Assembly (NCBI GenBank): GCA_018399135.1
Contig: JAGYPB010000022.1
Span: 1-45,164, forward strand
Length of the DNA stretch: 45,164 nt
Direction: 5' to 3'
DNA from: Deltaproteobacteria bacterium
Lineage (GTDB): Bacteria; Desulfobacterota; Desulfuromonadia; Desulfuromonadales; Geopsychrobacteraceae
Under the pieces are notes generated by a model that worked only from the letters and a program-made list of their open reading frames with translations, was not told the origin of the DNA and ran no database searches. Positions 26,268 through 35,284 of the stretch are shown here, piece after piece (the stretch's first letter is position 1; every line of letters begins with the position of its first letter). The position numbers were made by a program, and so were the translations under genes.

Positions 26268-27671
26268 ATGTCGGAATTGCGTGTTCGTTTTGCTCCCAGT
26301 CCAACGGGATACCTGCATATTGGCGGTGCCCGCACCGCCTTGTTTAATTATCTGCTGGCAAAAAAAGAGCAGGGAACCTTTGTCTTGAGAATAGAAGATA
26401 CTGATCTCGCCCGTTCAACCGAAGAATCGGTGCAGGCGATTCTCGATGCCATGGAATGGCTCGGTTTGCGCTGTGATGAGGGCCCTCATTATCAAACTGA
26501 GCGTTTTGGTCTTTATCAGCAAAAAATCATGCAGTTACTTAATGAAGGTAAGGCTTACCGTTGTTATTGTACCCCGGATGAACTTGATGCCAAGCGCGAG
26601 CTAGCTATGCAACAAGGGCGCAAGCCCAAGTATGACGGCACCTGTCGCAAACGGATCGATCATCCTGATTCGCCCCATGTCATCCGTTTTATGCTGCCGC
26701 ATCCTGATGGTGAAACCGTTGTTGCTGATCGTATCAAAGGGCCGGTAGCGTTTCGTCATGAAGAACTGGATGATCTGATCATCCAGCGAAGCGATGGTAC
26801 TCCTACTTATAACTTTGTCGTGGTTGTCGATGATGCCGAGATGGGGATTACCCTGGTGATTCGTGGTGATGACCACCTCAATAACACCCCACGGCAGATT
26901 CTGCTCTACCGGGCGCTGGGTTATCAGTTGCCGGAATTTGCCCACGTGCCGATGATTCTTGGTTCCGATAAGAAGCGCCTGTCGAAACGCCACGGTGCCA
27001 CCTCGGTGATGGCTTATAAAGACCTTGGCTACCTGCCGGAAGCGCTGGTTAACTATCTGGTACGCCTGGGCTGGTCAATGGGGGATGAAGAGATCTTCAG
27101 CATGACCGATCTGATTGAAAAATTCAGCCTGGAAGGGATAGGGCGCTCTGCCGGTGTGTTCAATCCGGAAAAACTGTTGTGGCTGAACAGTCATTACATC
27201 AAAACCGGTGATCCTGAACTCCTGGCTGATTTACTGAAGCCTTTTCTCGCTGCAGAGGGGATCAGCATCGACGGTGGCCCTGATCTGATAGACGTTGTTA
27301 AAAGTCTGCAGGAGCGTTCCGCCACCCTGGTTGAAATGGCTACAGGGGCGGCTTTCTACTATCGGGATGAAGTGCTTTTTGATGAGGCGGCTCAAGCGAA
27401 GTTTATCACCGCAGAGCAACAAAGCATGTTGATAACGGTACGGGACGTGCTGGCCCAACAAACTCTTTTTGATCATGATGCCATCGAAAAAGCCTTTGCC
27501 AGTGTCATGGAAATTACCGATCTGAAATTCGGCAAAATCGGTCAGCCTTTGCGGGTTGTGTTGACTGGTGGTACCGCCAGTCCCGGTATCTACGACATTC
27601 TGCAGATTATTGGTAAGGAGCGTGCTGTTAAGAGACTTGAGCGAGCTATTGAGCTGATCAACAACGGCTGA
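26268..27671 (+). CDS. gltX: Glutamyl-tRNA synthetase
   Basis: This 467-residue class I aminoacyl-tRNA synthetase has the HIGH-type motif [10 protein letters not shown] (His17-Gly20), the KMSKS-type motif as KKRLSKRHG (residues 235-243), and the EDTD and [12 protein letters not shown] blocks of GluRS. It charges tRNA-Glu (and possibly tRNA-Gln when a GatCAB amidotransferase is used). Length is normal and AAGGAG precedes ATG. A terminator hairpin follows 32 nt after the stop. Amino acids CRCYC-type zinc ligands are only partly present (CYCTPDEL, then CRKR), as in several bacterial GluRS. Confidence 0.96.
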   Translation: MSELRVRFAPSPTGYLHIGGARTALFNYLLAKKEQGTFVLRIEDTDLARSTEESVQAILDAMEWLGLRCDEGPHYQTERFGLYQQKIMQLLNEGKAYRCYCTPDELDAKRELAMQQGRKPKYDGTCRKRIDHPDSPHVIRFMLPHPDGETVVADRIKGPVAFRHEELDDLIIQRSDGTPTYNFVVVVDDAEMGITLVIRGDDHLNNTPRQILLYRALGYQLPEFAHVPMILGSDKKRLSKRHGATSVMAYKDLGYLPEALVNYLVRLGWSMGDEEIFSMTDLIEKFSLEGIGRSAGVFNPEKLLWLNSHYIKTGDPELLADLLKPFLAAEGISIDGGPDLIDVVKSLQERSATLVEMATGAAFYYRDEVLFDEAAQAKFITAEQQSMLITVRDVLAQQTLFDHDAIEKAFASVMEITDLKFGKIGQPLRVVLTGGTASPGIYDILQIIGKERAVKRLERAIELINNG

Positions 27672-27703
27672 TCAGTTTTTCGTCCAGCGCCGATGATTGA
27701 TCG

Positions 27704-27740
27704 AAAAAGCCTCGTTAACTATCAGGTTAATGGGGCTTTT
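27704..27740. terminator. Bidirectional intrinsic terminator between gltX and the PilZ gene
   Basis: AAAAAGCCTCGTTAAC (27705-27719 region) pairs imperfectly with GTTAATGGGGCTTTT (27726-27740). The A-run on one side and T-run on the other let it serve both convergent genes. Confidence 0.75.
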
Positions 27741-27768
27741 CAGTATCGAAACAACCATCGGTTGATAT

Positions 27769-28128
27769 CTAGTTCTGACTGCGAACCCATTCGTCCAGTT
27801 GTTCAGAAATTTCTTCCGGCAGATTAATAAATTTCATTCCCATACCAGCTTCAAAGGGTAGATGGCTTCCAAGGGGGCGCTTCCAGATGACTTCACACTG
27901 GCAGCGAGCGGTCCCTGCGAGGGGAGGTGGAAGCTGAAATTCCAGCTCGATCTGTTGGCCGGGTTCAATGGGATTGGTGGTCGCAATAAACATGCCGCTA
28001 CGACTGATGTTTTTGCTGTAACCGAAAAGGGTTGGACGTTTGCCATGCAGATGGACTTTTTGAATGATCCATGGAGCACGCAAGTTGCTGCGCAGATCGG
28101 CGATCGGGCGTTCAGGTTTCTCATTCAT
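27769..28128 (-). CDS. PilZ-domain protein
   Basis: This 119-residue single-domain protein carries the two PilZ signatures of c-di-GMP binding: an Arg-rich N-terminal switch (RSNLRAP near residue 13) and the NISRSGMFI motif (the D/NxSxxG element) near residue 40. The end of the domain has GMGMKFINLPEE. It likely senses c-di-GMP and acts through a partner protein; no partner is obvious nearby. It is divergent from the TetR gene and convergent with gltX. The ribosome site is weak. Confidence 0.85.
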   Translation of the reverse strand: MNEKPERPIADLRSNLRAPWIIQKVHLHGKRPTLFGYSKNISRSGMFIATTNPIEPGQQIELEFQLPPPLAGTARCQCEVIWKRPLGSHLPFEAGMGMKFINLPEEISEQLDEWVRSQN

Positions 28129-28213
28129 GATGATAAGCTCTCAAATGGTTTTGTACTATTCATTTATTACGTGAACTATGTCACATTTCTACGCAGATGT
28201 CTTTGCTCTTTTG

Positions 28214-28241
28214 TTGACCTGAAATCGTTTTCGTGTAAACT
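28214..28241 (+). promoter_or_regulatory. Predicted promoter of the tetR-efflux operon
   Basis: TTGACC (28214-28219) and TAAACT (28236-28241) with a 16-nt spacer lie about 35 nt before the TetR start. The -10 overlaps the adjacent inverted repeat, as expected for an autorepressed regulator. Confidence 0.55.
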
Positions 28242-28259
28242 CGACTACGTTCGAGATTT
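28237..28259. promoter_or_regulatory. Candidate TetR operator (inverted repeat)
   Basis: CTCGA (28240-28244), a 6-nt centre and TCGAG (28251-28255) form a symmetrical site flanked by AAA on the left and TTT on the right. It overlaps the predicted -10, and binding there would block the operon promoter. The site is inferred from symmetry and position only. Confidence 0.5.
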
Positions 28260-28275
28260 TAATATGGAGTTTAAC

Positions 28276-28875
28276 ATGAGCGGAGTGCGAGAACAAAAAA
28301 AACAGCAGACCCGGCGCGCCATTGAAAAGGCCGCTATTGATCTGTTCAGTTGCAAAGGGTTTGATGCTACCAGCATGGAAGATATCGCCCGTATAGCTGG
28401 AGTCGGCAAAGCAACTATTTACGGTTATTTTCCGGCTAAGGACGATATTTTTTTACATTACTGCGACGATCGCCTGGTGACAGCATTTAATCAGTTTAAA
28501 GAACAGCATTCAGAAGAGATTTCTTTTGTCGAATATCTGATTGCATTTTTTATGATCAAGTTTGGCACGATTACTGAAAATCGTGAATTTGGTCGACAGT
28601 TGCTGCGTGAGATGCTGTTCCCTAGAGAAGCCACTGACAAAGCGCGCGAACATGATCAGCGCTACTTCAACATTCTTGAAGGGGTGTTTTCTGTAGCAGA
28701 AGAACGTGGTGAAATTGCTTCCAATCTAGATCACTTTGTACTCTCGGGGCACTTTTTCTCATTATATATCGGTTTACTTGCCGGCTGGTATGGTGGGTAT
28801 TTTAATTCGCTGAAAGAGGTTGAAAAGAATATGAGATCTCTCTTTCATCAGGTTTGTTATGGGATTGTGTCGTGA
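28276..28875 (+). CDS. TetR/AcrR-family transcriptional regulator
   Basis: This is a 199-residue protein with an N-terminal helix-turn-helix (ARIAGVGKATIYGYFPAKDD, about residues 35-55) and an all-helical ligand domain. As first gene of a TolC-MFP-RND operon it is the probable local repressor of the pump. The start ATG at 28276 has GGAG 6 nt upstream; another in-frame ATG lies at 28264. A longer frame reaching back to 27862 runs antisense to the PilZ gene and is not credible. Its TGA overlaps the GTG of the next gene. Confidence 0.88.
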   Translation: MSGVREQKKQQTRRAIEKAAIDLFSCKGFDATSMEDIARIAGVGKATIYGYFPAKDDIFLHYCDDRLVTAFNQFKEQHSEEISFVEYLIAFFMIKFGTITENREFGRQLLREMLFPREATDKAREHDQRYFNILEGVFSVAEERGEIASNLDHFVLSGHFFSLYIGLLAGWYGGYFNSLKEVEKNMRSLFHQVCYGIVS

Positions 28876-30383
28876 AGTATCCGTTGCCTTGTTTGTTGAT
28901 CCTCATTGGCATTTCTTTCCCGTTTCTTTCCTGGGCCGCGCCAACGTCACTTAATGAGTTGATTATCCTGGGGCTGCGTTCTAACACCCAACTGCAGATC
29001 GACCAGTTGGAGGTTGATAAAGCGCAACAGGCCATTGTAGTGGGACGGGCAGCTTTCGATCCTGAGGCCTTCACTTTGATCGGTTATGAGCAGCAACAGG
29101 CTCCCTTCGTCAATGAACAAGATCATGGGCGAGTGACAACCCGTCATTATGAGGGTTCCATCGGTTTGCGGCAACGCTTCAGTGGCGGCATGTCAGCGTC
29201 GGCACGTCTACTGACCGAGCGTTTCAGCGGTTTTGATGCCACCAGCACCCTCGACCCGCGCTATCGCAGTGCTTTTATCATCGAGTTAAACCAGCCGTTA
29301 CTGCGTAACTTTGGTCAGCAAGCTAACCATACTGCGATTGACCGCGCCGGTTACCAACTGCAACAGACAGAACTTGGCTTCTTGCTTCATGCTCAGCAAT
29401 TGGCCCTGCAGCTGGAATACGCCCTGCGCCAGCTGGCCTTGCAGCGTCAGATTATTGGATTGCGAGATGATGCGTTGGTATTGGCTGAGCGGCTTCTTGA
29501 TTTTAATCGTCGCCGATTTGCTGAAGGGCTGGTCGCCATCACAGAAGTACAGGGGGCTGAGGTCACATTGTCTGAACGCCGGTTATTGCTGGTCCAGGCA
29601 CGTCAACAACATGATCTGCTCCGTGAGAAGTTGAATCGTCAATTTAATGGGCAGCTATCGCTCGATTTTAATCCCATACCATTATTTGTTAATGAGGTTT
29701 TTCCCCTTAAAATTGCCAGCGATTACACAGCGCTGCTTGAGACTGCCCGCGCTAAACGGATTGATCTACAGATTGCCGAATTGTCTCTGGCTAGCCAGCA
29801 ACGACAGCTTGATTTTTATCATCAGCAACTCAAGCCGCAACTTGATCTGCGCCTTCAGGCTGGTCTTAATGGGTTGGCCGGCCAACAGCAGAGGGACACT
29901 CCCTACCGGGGCAACTGGGGTGATTCATTTACCAGTTTGAGCAGTGCCGATGGATATCAGTGGGGTGTTGCCCTGGAATTCTCTGTTCCTTTGGGGAACC
30001 GCGCTGCCCAATCACGTCAGCGCCAGTCCCAGGTGTCTGTCCAACAACAGCGTTACCATATCAGCGATCTCGATATGCACATCCAGACGCAGATCCGTGA
30101 AGGGGTCATCGAAATCAACAATGCGCTGGAACAACAGGCCATCAGCGCCGACTTTGAACATCTGGCAACCATCGCCTTTGAGCAGGAGCAGCGCCGCCTT
30201 GATGAAGGGCTTTCCGATACCTTCAGGCTGGTTTCTTTTCAGGACAATATGATAGATGCCCGGATTGCTCGTCTGCAGGCAGATACCGCCTGTCATCTGG
30301 CCTACGCCAACATGACATTCGTTATTGGCGAAATTTTTGACCGGTACCAGATTTATCTGGATCCTGACGGGGAGGGTTTTTAA
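28872..30383 (+). CDS. TolC-family outer membrane efflux protein
   Basis: This protein of about 503 residues has a signal peptide (hydrophobic core LLILIGISFPFLSWA, likely cleaved after WAAP) and long amphipathic helical repeats rich in Gln, Leu and Ala. The repeats match the two-fold OEP repeats of TolC-like channels (LRQLALQRQIIGLRDDA and EINNALEQQA). It would form the outer membrane channel of the tripartite pump encoded with it. GTG at 28872 overlaps the tetR stop (GTGA) and starts just before the signal peptide; a TTG at 28854 would add six residues. The MFP gene follows 9 nt downstream. Confidence 0.88.
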   Translation: MKYPLPCLLILIGISFPFLSWAAPTSLNELIILGLRSNTQLQIDQLEVDKAQQAIVVGRAAFDPEAFTLIGYEQQQAPFVNEQDHGRVTTRHYEGSIGLRQRFSGGMSASARLLTERFSGFDATSTLDPRYRSAFIIELNQPLLRNFGQQANHTAIDRAGYQLQQTELGFLLHAQQLALQLEYALRQLALQRQIIGLRDDALVLAERLLDFNRRRFAEGLVAITEVQGAEVTLSERRLLLVQARQQHDLLREKLNRQFNGQLSLDFNPIPLFVNEVFPLKIASDYTALLETARAKRIDLQIAELSLASQQRQLDFYHQQLKPQLDLRLQAGLNGLAGQQQRDTPYRGNWGDSFTSLSSADGYQWGVALEFSVPLGNRAAQSRQRQSQVSVQQQRYHISDLDMHIQTQIREGVIEINNALEQQAISADFEHLATIAFEQEQRRLDEGLSDTFRLVSFQDNMIDARIARLQADTACHLAYANMTFVIGEIFDRYQIYLDPDGEGF

Positions 30384-30392
30384 GCGTTGACT

Positions 30393-31451
30393 ATGAAAAA
30401 ACTATCTATTTGCGCCCTGCTGGTGCTGTCCTTTGTGCTGTTGCTCATCAGTGGTTGTGATTCTCCACCACCAATAGTAAGCGATGTCGATAACGAGCGG
30501 AGTGTCAATGTGGTGACCCAATCCCTGGTTCCTGTTGATCTGACCGAAACCTTTACGTTGCCGGCGCGGGTACAGGCCCGCGACGATTTGACCCTCTCAG
30601 CCGAAGTTGCTGGAACGGTAATAAAAACTCCTGTTCGTGAAGGGATGAGAGTGGTTCAAGGGCAGGTTCTTATTGAAATTGACTCCGACGTGATTCGGGC
30701 CCAGTTGGAACGTGAAACTGAGAATGTTGCTGTACTGACGGTGCGGCGCGACCGTCTACAGCGTCTGGCAGCGGAAGGTTTGGTCAGTCAGCAGGAGCTT
30801 GATGATGTCAATAACGGTTTGACAGCTGCACAAACTGCATTGGAACAGGCGCGGATTCAACTAAATAAAACCATTCTGCGCTCGCCGATTGACGGCATGG
30901 TGGATCGTCGTCTGGTTGATGCTGGTGAATATGTTGATCCAGGCAAGCCGCTGCTGCGGCTGGTTTCGGTTGAGCAATTAGAGGTGATTGCTGATGTTCC
31001 GGAAAAAGATGTGGGTTTTCTAAAGCCGGGGCAACAGGTGACAATCACTCCGGCGATTATTCATGGCGATCAGGCTGAGCCCCTCACGGCAGTTATTGAA
31101 TATATTGCCTTTGTTGCCGACGAGGTTTCCCGTACTTATCACACCCGGATGCTGATTGAACAGCCTGACGGCATTTTACGACCGGGGATGATTGCTCGTG
31201 CCACCTTTGTCCGACAGGAACACCGGCAAGCATTGGTGGTGCCGTTGTTCTCAGTGCTTGATCGGCGCAACATCAAGATCGCCTACATTATTGAGGATGG
31301 TGTTGCCCGTGAGGTTGAGGTTGTCACCGGCAGCTCGGTTGGCCGGCAACTGGTAGTACGCAGTGGCCTCGAAGCAGGCCAGCAACTGGTGATCAAGGGC
31401 CAGCAGTTGCTGATTGATGGGGTAGCAGTTAACCAGGGAGAAACACGGTAA
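30393..31451 (+). CDS. RND efflux membrane fusion lipoprotein (HlyD/AcrA family)
   Basis: A lipoprotein signal ends at the lipobox LLISGC with Cys22, so the protein is likely anchored to the inner membrane. Next come the barrel-sandwich/lipoyl half (LSAEVAGTVIKTPVREGMRV), a helical hairpin with VRRDRLQRLAAEGLVSQQEL, the second lipoyl half (LRSPIDGMVDRR) and a beta-barrel domain (PEKDVGFLKPGQ). It links the RND pump to the TolC channel. I use ATG at 30393; TTG at 30387 is nearer to the GGAGG site. The stop shares one base with the start of the RND gene. Confidence 0.92.
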   Translation: MKKLSICALLVLSFVLLLISGCDSPPPIVSDVDNERSVNVVTQSLVPVDLTETFTLPARVQARDDLTLSAEVAGTVIKTPVREGMRVVQGQVLIEIDSDVIRAQLERETENVAVLTVRRDRLQRLAAEGLVSQQELDDVNNGLTAAQTALEQARIQLNKTILRSPIDGMVDRRLVDAGEYVDPGKPLLRLVSVEQLEVIADVPEKDVGFLKPGQQVTITPAIIHGDQAEPLTAVIEYIAFVADEVSRTYHTRMLIEQPDGILRPGMIARATFVRQEHRQALVVPLFSVLDRRNIKIAYIIEDGVAREVEVVTGSSVGRQLVVRSGLEAGQQLVIKGQQLLIDGVAVNQGETR

Positions 31452-34400
31452 TGTTAATTACTGATGCCTCGGTTAGCCGGCGCAGCACCATCTTTTCATT
31501 GATGCTGATCATTATTGTTGCTGGTGTGTACAGCTATCTTGCCCTGCCGCGTGAATCGACCCCTGATGTCACGGTACCCTATGTACTGGTGGTGACTCCC
31601 TATGAAGGGGTGGCACCGGTTGATATCGAAAGTCTGATCACCCATCCGATTGAACGTAAACTGAAAGGTTTAAAAGACGTCGACAATATCCGGTCGGTCA
31701 GTGCCGAAGGATCATCGATGATCATCATCGAATTTATGCCCGATGTGGATATCGATCTGGCCCTGCAATGGGTACGAGATAAAGTTGATCAAGCCAAAGG
31801 GGATCTGCCGAACAATCTGGAAAACGACCCTGTTGTTCAGGAGATTAATCTGTCGGAGTTTCCCATTCTGATGGTATCGGTAGCAGGCATAGCCGACGAA
31901 ACAGTATTGAAAAAAGTTGGTGAGGAGCTGCAGGACTGGATCCAGACCATCCCCGGCGTCCTGGATGTAGGCTTGAGTGGTGGTCGCGAGCGTGAAATTC
32001 GCGTTGAATTTGATCCTGATCGCATGTTTGCCTATGAAATCTCCCTTGCCGAAGTGATTCGCGCTGTTGGGCGTGAGAATGTCAATATCCCCGGCGGCAG
32101 CATTGATATCGGTGAAGCCAAATATCTGTTACGCATCCCCGGCGAATTTACTGATCCCAATGAAATTGACAATCTGGTGCTGACCAAGCGTGACGGGCAC
32201 ATCATCTATTTCAAGGATGTTGCTGATGTGGTTGACGCTTTTGAAGATCGCAGCAGCTATTCGCGGCTCAATGGTGATCAGAGTGTCACTCTTGCGATTA
32301 AAAAGCGTACCGGCGCCAATATTATTGACGTTGCTGACCGGGTATTTGCCTTGCTGGCTGAGGCCAAACCGATGCTGCCACCGGGAGTTGAACTGGCAGT
32401 TACCTTTAATCAGTCAGACGATATTCGCAAAATGGTGCGTGACCTCGAGAACAATATTATTACCGGCCTGATACTGGTGGTCAGTGTCTTGTTCCTGTTT
32501 CTGGGCTTCCGTAATTCCTTTTTTGTTGGTCTGGCGATCCCCTTTACCATGTTGATTGCTTTTGCCGTTCTTTACCTGCTCGATATCACCCTGAATATGG
32601 TTGTTCTGTTCAGTCTGATTCTCGCCCTCGGGATGCTGGTGGATAATGCTATCGTCATCGTCGAAAATATCTATCGCCACATGCAAAGCGGAACCAGTGG
32701 TGAACAGGCGTCTAAAATTGCAGTGTCTGAGGTCGGATGGCCGGTTATCAGTTCAACAGTAACAACCCTCTGTGCCTTTTTCCCGCTACTGTTCTGGCCC
32801 GGCATTATGGGCGAGTTTATGGCGTTCTTGCCCAAGACCCTGATTATTACCCTATTGGCGTCATTGTTTGTGGCATTGGTTATTAACCCGACGATCTGTG
32901 CCCATATTATGACAGTTCATCCGGATCGCCGTGTTGAGGATAAAAAACCGCCACTGATCCTGAAAATATATGCCTGGTCATTGGAGTTTGCCCTGCGTCA
33001 TCGTTTACTGGTTGTTCTGGCATCACTGCTCATGCTGGTTGGTATCACGACCCTCTATATCATGTTTGATCATGGGGTTGAGCTGTTCCCTGATACCGAA
33101 CCCAATCGAGCCTTTGTCGAAATTGAAGCGCCGGTTGGCACCAATCTTGACACTTCGGATTTGTTGGCACGAACAGTAGAAGCTATTGCTTTGGCTGAGC
33201 CGGACATCAGTTTTGTCATTACCGATGTTGGCACAACCAACAGCGATGATGGTGGTGGTGGCAGTGTTCTCTCCAATTTGAGCAAGATCTCTTTAGAATT
33301 TGTCGATCGTCATGATCGCAAGGATCTGGCGACTGATGTGTTGGATCGTATCCGTCAGGCGGTTGCACCCATTCCAGGAGCCCATTTTATTGTAGATCAA
33401 CAGGAGCAGGGCCCCCCCACCGGGCCCCCTGTCAACATTGAGGTCAGCGGTGATGACATCGATGTAATCGAGGGTTTGGTTAAAGAGATCTTTCAGCGCA
33501 TCGAGTCGGTTCCCGGACTCGTCGATTTACAGGACGACCTGGCCCGGGCGCAACCGGAAATCCGGATTATGGTTGACCGTGAAAAAGCCAGTCTGCTGCA
33601 ATTGTCCACCTCGGAAATATCGGAAATGGCCAAGGCCGCTATCAGCGGAACCAAACTTGGGGTTTTTAGGGAAGGGGAGGATGAGTACGATATTGTCGCG
33701 CGTTTTCCACCGACTCGGCGTCAATATCTTGCGGATATTGAAAACCTGTTGATTCCAGCTGAGACCGGGGTACCAATTCCCTTGTCGACCGTTGCCCATG
33801 TGGAAACCGGGGTAGGTTTCGGTTCGATCCGCCATCTTGATTTAAAACGTGTGGCCACCCTGTCAGCAGAAACCTACGGACGCAACAGCAACGAAGTCTT
33901 AATGGAGATCCAGGAGCGTCTTGCTGACCTGTCTCTGCCTAATGGTTATTTGATTGATTATTCAGGGGAGCAGGAAGAACAGAACAAGGCCACCGCCTTT
34001 TTGTCAAAAGCCTTTATTGGTGCCGTATTGCTGATTATGCTGGTGTTGGTGACCCAGTTCAATTCTTTGTTGCAGGCCTTAATTGTCATGACCACCGTTA
34101 TTCTTTCCCTGACCGGGGTTTTCTTAGGCTTATTGATTACCGCCAAACCCTTTGGAATTATCATGACCGGGATCGGCGCCATCTCTCTTGCTGGTGTCGT
34201 GGTAAACAACGCGATTGTGCTGATCGATTACACCAACCAATTGATGCGTAGCGGCATGGATTCCTTTGCTGCCATTATGCGTGCCGGTATGGTTCGTTTT
34301 CGTCCGGTGTTACTAACGGCGGCAACCACAATCCTTGGTCTGCTGCCAATGGCTCTCGGAATCAGTTTTGATTTTCATACCTTCGGTTGGGAGATTGGCG

Positions 34401-34549
34401 GCGAATCATCAGAATGGTGGGGGCCAATGGCCGTTGCCGTTATTTTCGGGTTGGCTTTTGCGACCATATTGACCCTGATCGTTGTTCCGGTTCTCTACTC
34501 GCTGGCTGACTCCCTGCGTAATCGGTTCTGGTCTACGAAGAATGTTTAA
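31451..34549 (+). CDS. RND-family inner membrane efflux transporter (AcrB/HAE1-like)
   Basis: This 1032-residue protein has the RND layout: TM1 at the N-terminus, a large periplasmic loop (about 40-330), TM2-6, an amphipathic stretch, TM7 near 520, a second periplasmic loop, and TM8-12. The TM4 proton-relay motif reads GMLVDNAIVIVENI, with Asp398 followed by Asn399 where AcrB has two Asp. The first four TM4-region residues and the GIGAISLAGVVVNNAIVLID segment of TM10 are typical. It exports drugs, solvents, lipids or other amphiphiles by proton antiport. Genomic distance from the ole genes is about 9 kb, so a role in hydrocarbon or lipid export is only speculation. Confidence 0.94.
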   Translation: MLITDASVSRRSTIFSLMLIIIVAGVYSYLALPRESTPDVTVPYVLVVTPYEGVAPVDIESLITHPIERKLKGLKDVDNIRSVSAEGSSMIIIEFMPDVDIDLALQWVRDKVDQAKGDLPNNLENDPVVQEINLSEFPILMVSVAGIADETVLKKVGEELQDWIQTIPGVLDVGLSGGREREIRVEFDPDRMFAYEISLAEVIRAVGRENVNIPGGSIDIGEAKYLLRIPGEFTDPNEIDNLVLTKRDGHIIYFKDVADVVDAFEDRSSYSRLNGDQSVTLAIKKRTGANIIDVADRVFALLAEAKPMLPPGVELAVTFNQSDDIRKMVRDLENNIITGLILVVSVLFLFLGFRNSFFVGLAIPFTMLIAFAVLYLLDITLNMVVLFSLILALGMLVDNAIVIVENIYRHMQSGTSGEQASKIAVSEVGWPVISSTVTTLCAFFPLLFWPGIMGEFMAFLPKTLIITLLASLFVALVINPTICAHIMTVHPDRRVEDKKPPLILKIYAWSLEFALRHRLLVVLASLLMLVGITTLYIMFDHGVELFPDTEPNRAFVEIEAPVGTNLDTSDLLARTVEAIALAEPDISFVITDVGTTNSDDGGGGSVLSNLSKISLEFVDRHDRKDLATDVLDRIRQAVAPIPGAHFIVDQQEQGPPTGPPVNIEVSGDDIDVIEGLVKEIFQRIESVPGLVDLQDDLARAQPEIRIMVDREKASLLQLSTSEISEMAKAAISGTKLGVFREGEDEYDIVARFPPTRRQYLADIENLLIPAETGVPIPLSTVAHVETGVGFGSIRHLDLKRVATLSAETYGRNSNEVLMEIQERLADLSLPNGYLIDYSGEQEEQNKATAFLSKAFIGAVLLIMLVLVTQFNSLLQALIVMTTVILSLTGVFLGLLITAKPFGIIMTGIGAISLAGVVVNNAIVLIDYTNQLMRSGMDSFAAIMRAGMVRFRPVLLTAATTILGLLPMALGISFDFHTFGWEIGGESSEWWGPMAVAVIFGLAFATILTLIVVPVLYSLADSLRNRFWSTKNV

Positions 34550-34567
34550 ATCCACTAAAAACCTTCT

Positions 34568-34664
34568 AGCCACCAAGACACCAAGGACTCCAAGAAGATC
34601 AGGTAAACTGTTTTCCTCTATCCATTTTTTTGTCTCTCTTGGTGCCCTTGGAACCTTGGTGGCT
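34568..34664. repeat. MITE-like long inverted repeat (CCACCAAG family)
   Basis: The left arm AGCCACCAAGACACCAAGG (34568-34594) is nearly complementary to the right arm ending CCTTGGTGGCT (34638-34664), about 27 nt each, around a 43-nt AT-rich centre. The arms are built from repeated CACCAAG units. This composition recurs as non-autonomous intergenic repeats in many environmental bacteria (from memory, not checked). It could also act as the terminator of the efflux operon. Confidence 0.7.
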
Positions 34665-34695
34665 GATTGATTTTTCTGGATAAATAGTTTTTCCC

Positions 34696-34724
34696 TTGAC
34701 GCTATAATTGATCTTTGCTAGAAA
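34696..34724 (+). promoter_or_regulatory. tRNA-Gln promoter
   Basis: TTGACG (34696-34701), a 17-nt spacer and TAGAAA (34719-34724) place transcription start a few bases before the tRNA, which begins at 34741. Confidence 0.65.
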
Positions 34725-34740
34725 ATCGTTCTTCATGCAA

Positions 34741-34814
34741 TGGGGCGTCGCCAAGCGGTAAGGCACCGGATTTTGATTCCGGCATTCCAGAGTTCAGATC
34801 TGGCGCCCCAGCCA
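34741..34814 (+). tRNA. tRNA-Gln (TTG), CCA encoded
   Basis: This is a 74-nt cloverleaf: acceptor TGGGGCG with CGCCCCA, anticodon stem CCGGA/TCCGG with loop TTTTGAT (anticodon TTG), T-arm ending GATCTGG, discriminator G and CCA. Its 3' end is copied twice downstream by a tandem repeat (34815-35151). Confidence 0.95.
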
Positions 34815-35151
34815 TTCCCCAATTCATCAACATTTCCATCAGCCAGGATTCGAAGCGCAGCGAACGCTGACTTAATGTCAGAAAAGCGGCCATGGATGGC
34901 CGCGTCCCAGTGAAGCGCAGGGGAGCCGACGCAGGAATCGCCGTGATGGCGATGACGTAGTGGGCGAATCCTGGCGCCCAGCCATTACTCCCCAATTCCT
35001 CGGGCTGTTCCATCAGCCAGGATTCAGGCGCAGCGAACAACAATGTCAGAAAAAACTGGCCATGGATATGGCCGCGTCAGTGAGCGCAGGGCCGACGCAA
35101 AATCGCCGTGATGGCGATGACGTAGTGGGCGAATCCACGGCGCCCCAGCCA
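34815..35151. repeat. Tandem ~170-bp repeat that re-creates the tRNA-Gln 3' end twice
   Basis: Two units (34815-34984 and 34985-35151) share order and sequence. Each has a CCCCAATTC start, CCATCAGCCAGGATTC, GCGCAGCGAAC, AATGTCAGAAAA, a GGCCATGGATGGCC-type palindrome, GCGCAGG-GCCGACGCA, ATCGCCGTGATGGCGATGAC, GTAGTGGGCGAATCC, and finally GGCGCCCAGCCA or GGCGCCCCAGCCA. The last element is identical or nearly so to the tRNA-Gln 3' end at 34802-34814. Within unit 1 a perfect 10-bp inverted repeat, CCAGGATTCG (34843-34852) with CGAATCCTGG (34965-34974), bounds a 132-bp MITE-like core. The partial frames seen across it are repeat-derived and not credible genes. Confidence 0.85.
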
Positions 35152-35284
35152 ACTTTATCTTCTCAAGAAATAAAAACCCTTCAGTTGATTAATCTTCCAG
35201 TTTGCGGTAGATTTTCACGGCTTACTAAGTGAGAGGTATTTACTGATATCTAAAACTCCACCACCATCCACCGCAGAATCCTTT

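Noticed and set aside
27862..28275. Long N-terminal extension of the TetR frame
   Set aside because: It runs antisense through the PilZ gene, and a good ribosome site and helix-turn-helix-proximal ATG lie at 28276.
31451..34549. Heavy-metal (CusA-type) RND pump
   Set aside because: The TM4 motif LVDNAIVIVEN and the absence of metal-binding methionine clusters near it fit the HAE1/AcrB type better.
34815..35151. CRISPR array
   Set aside because: Only two units of ~170 bp, with no short regularly spaced repeats or spacers and no cas genes nearby.
34702..35232. Short frames across the tRNA-Gln repeats
   Set aside because: They read through a tRNA gene and tandem palindromic repeats; no ribosome site or family match.
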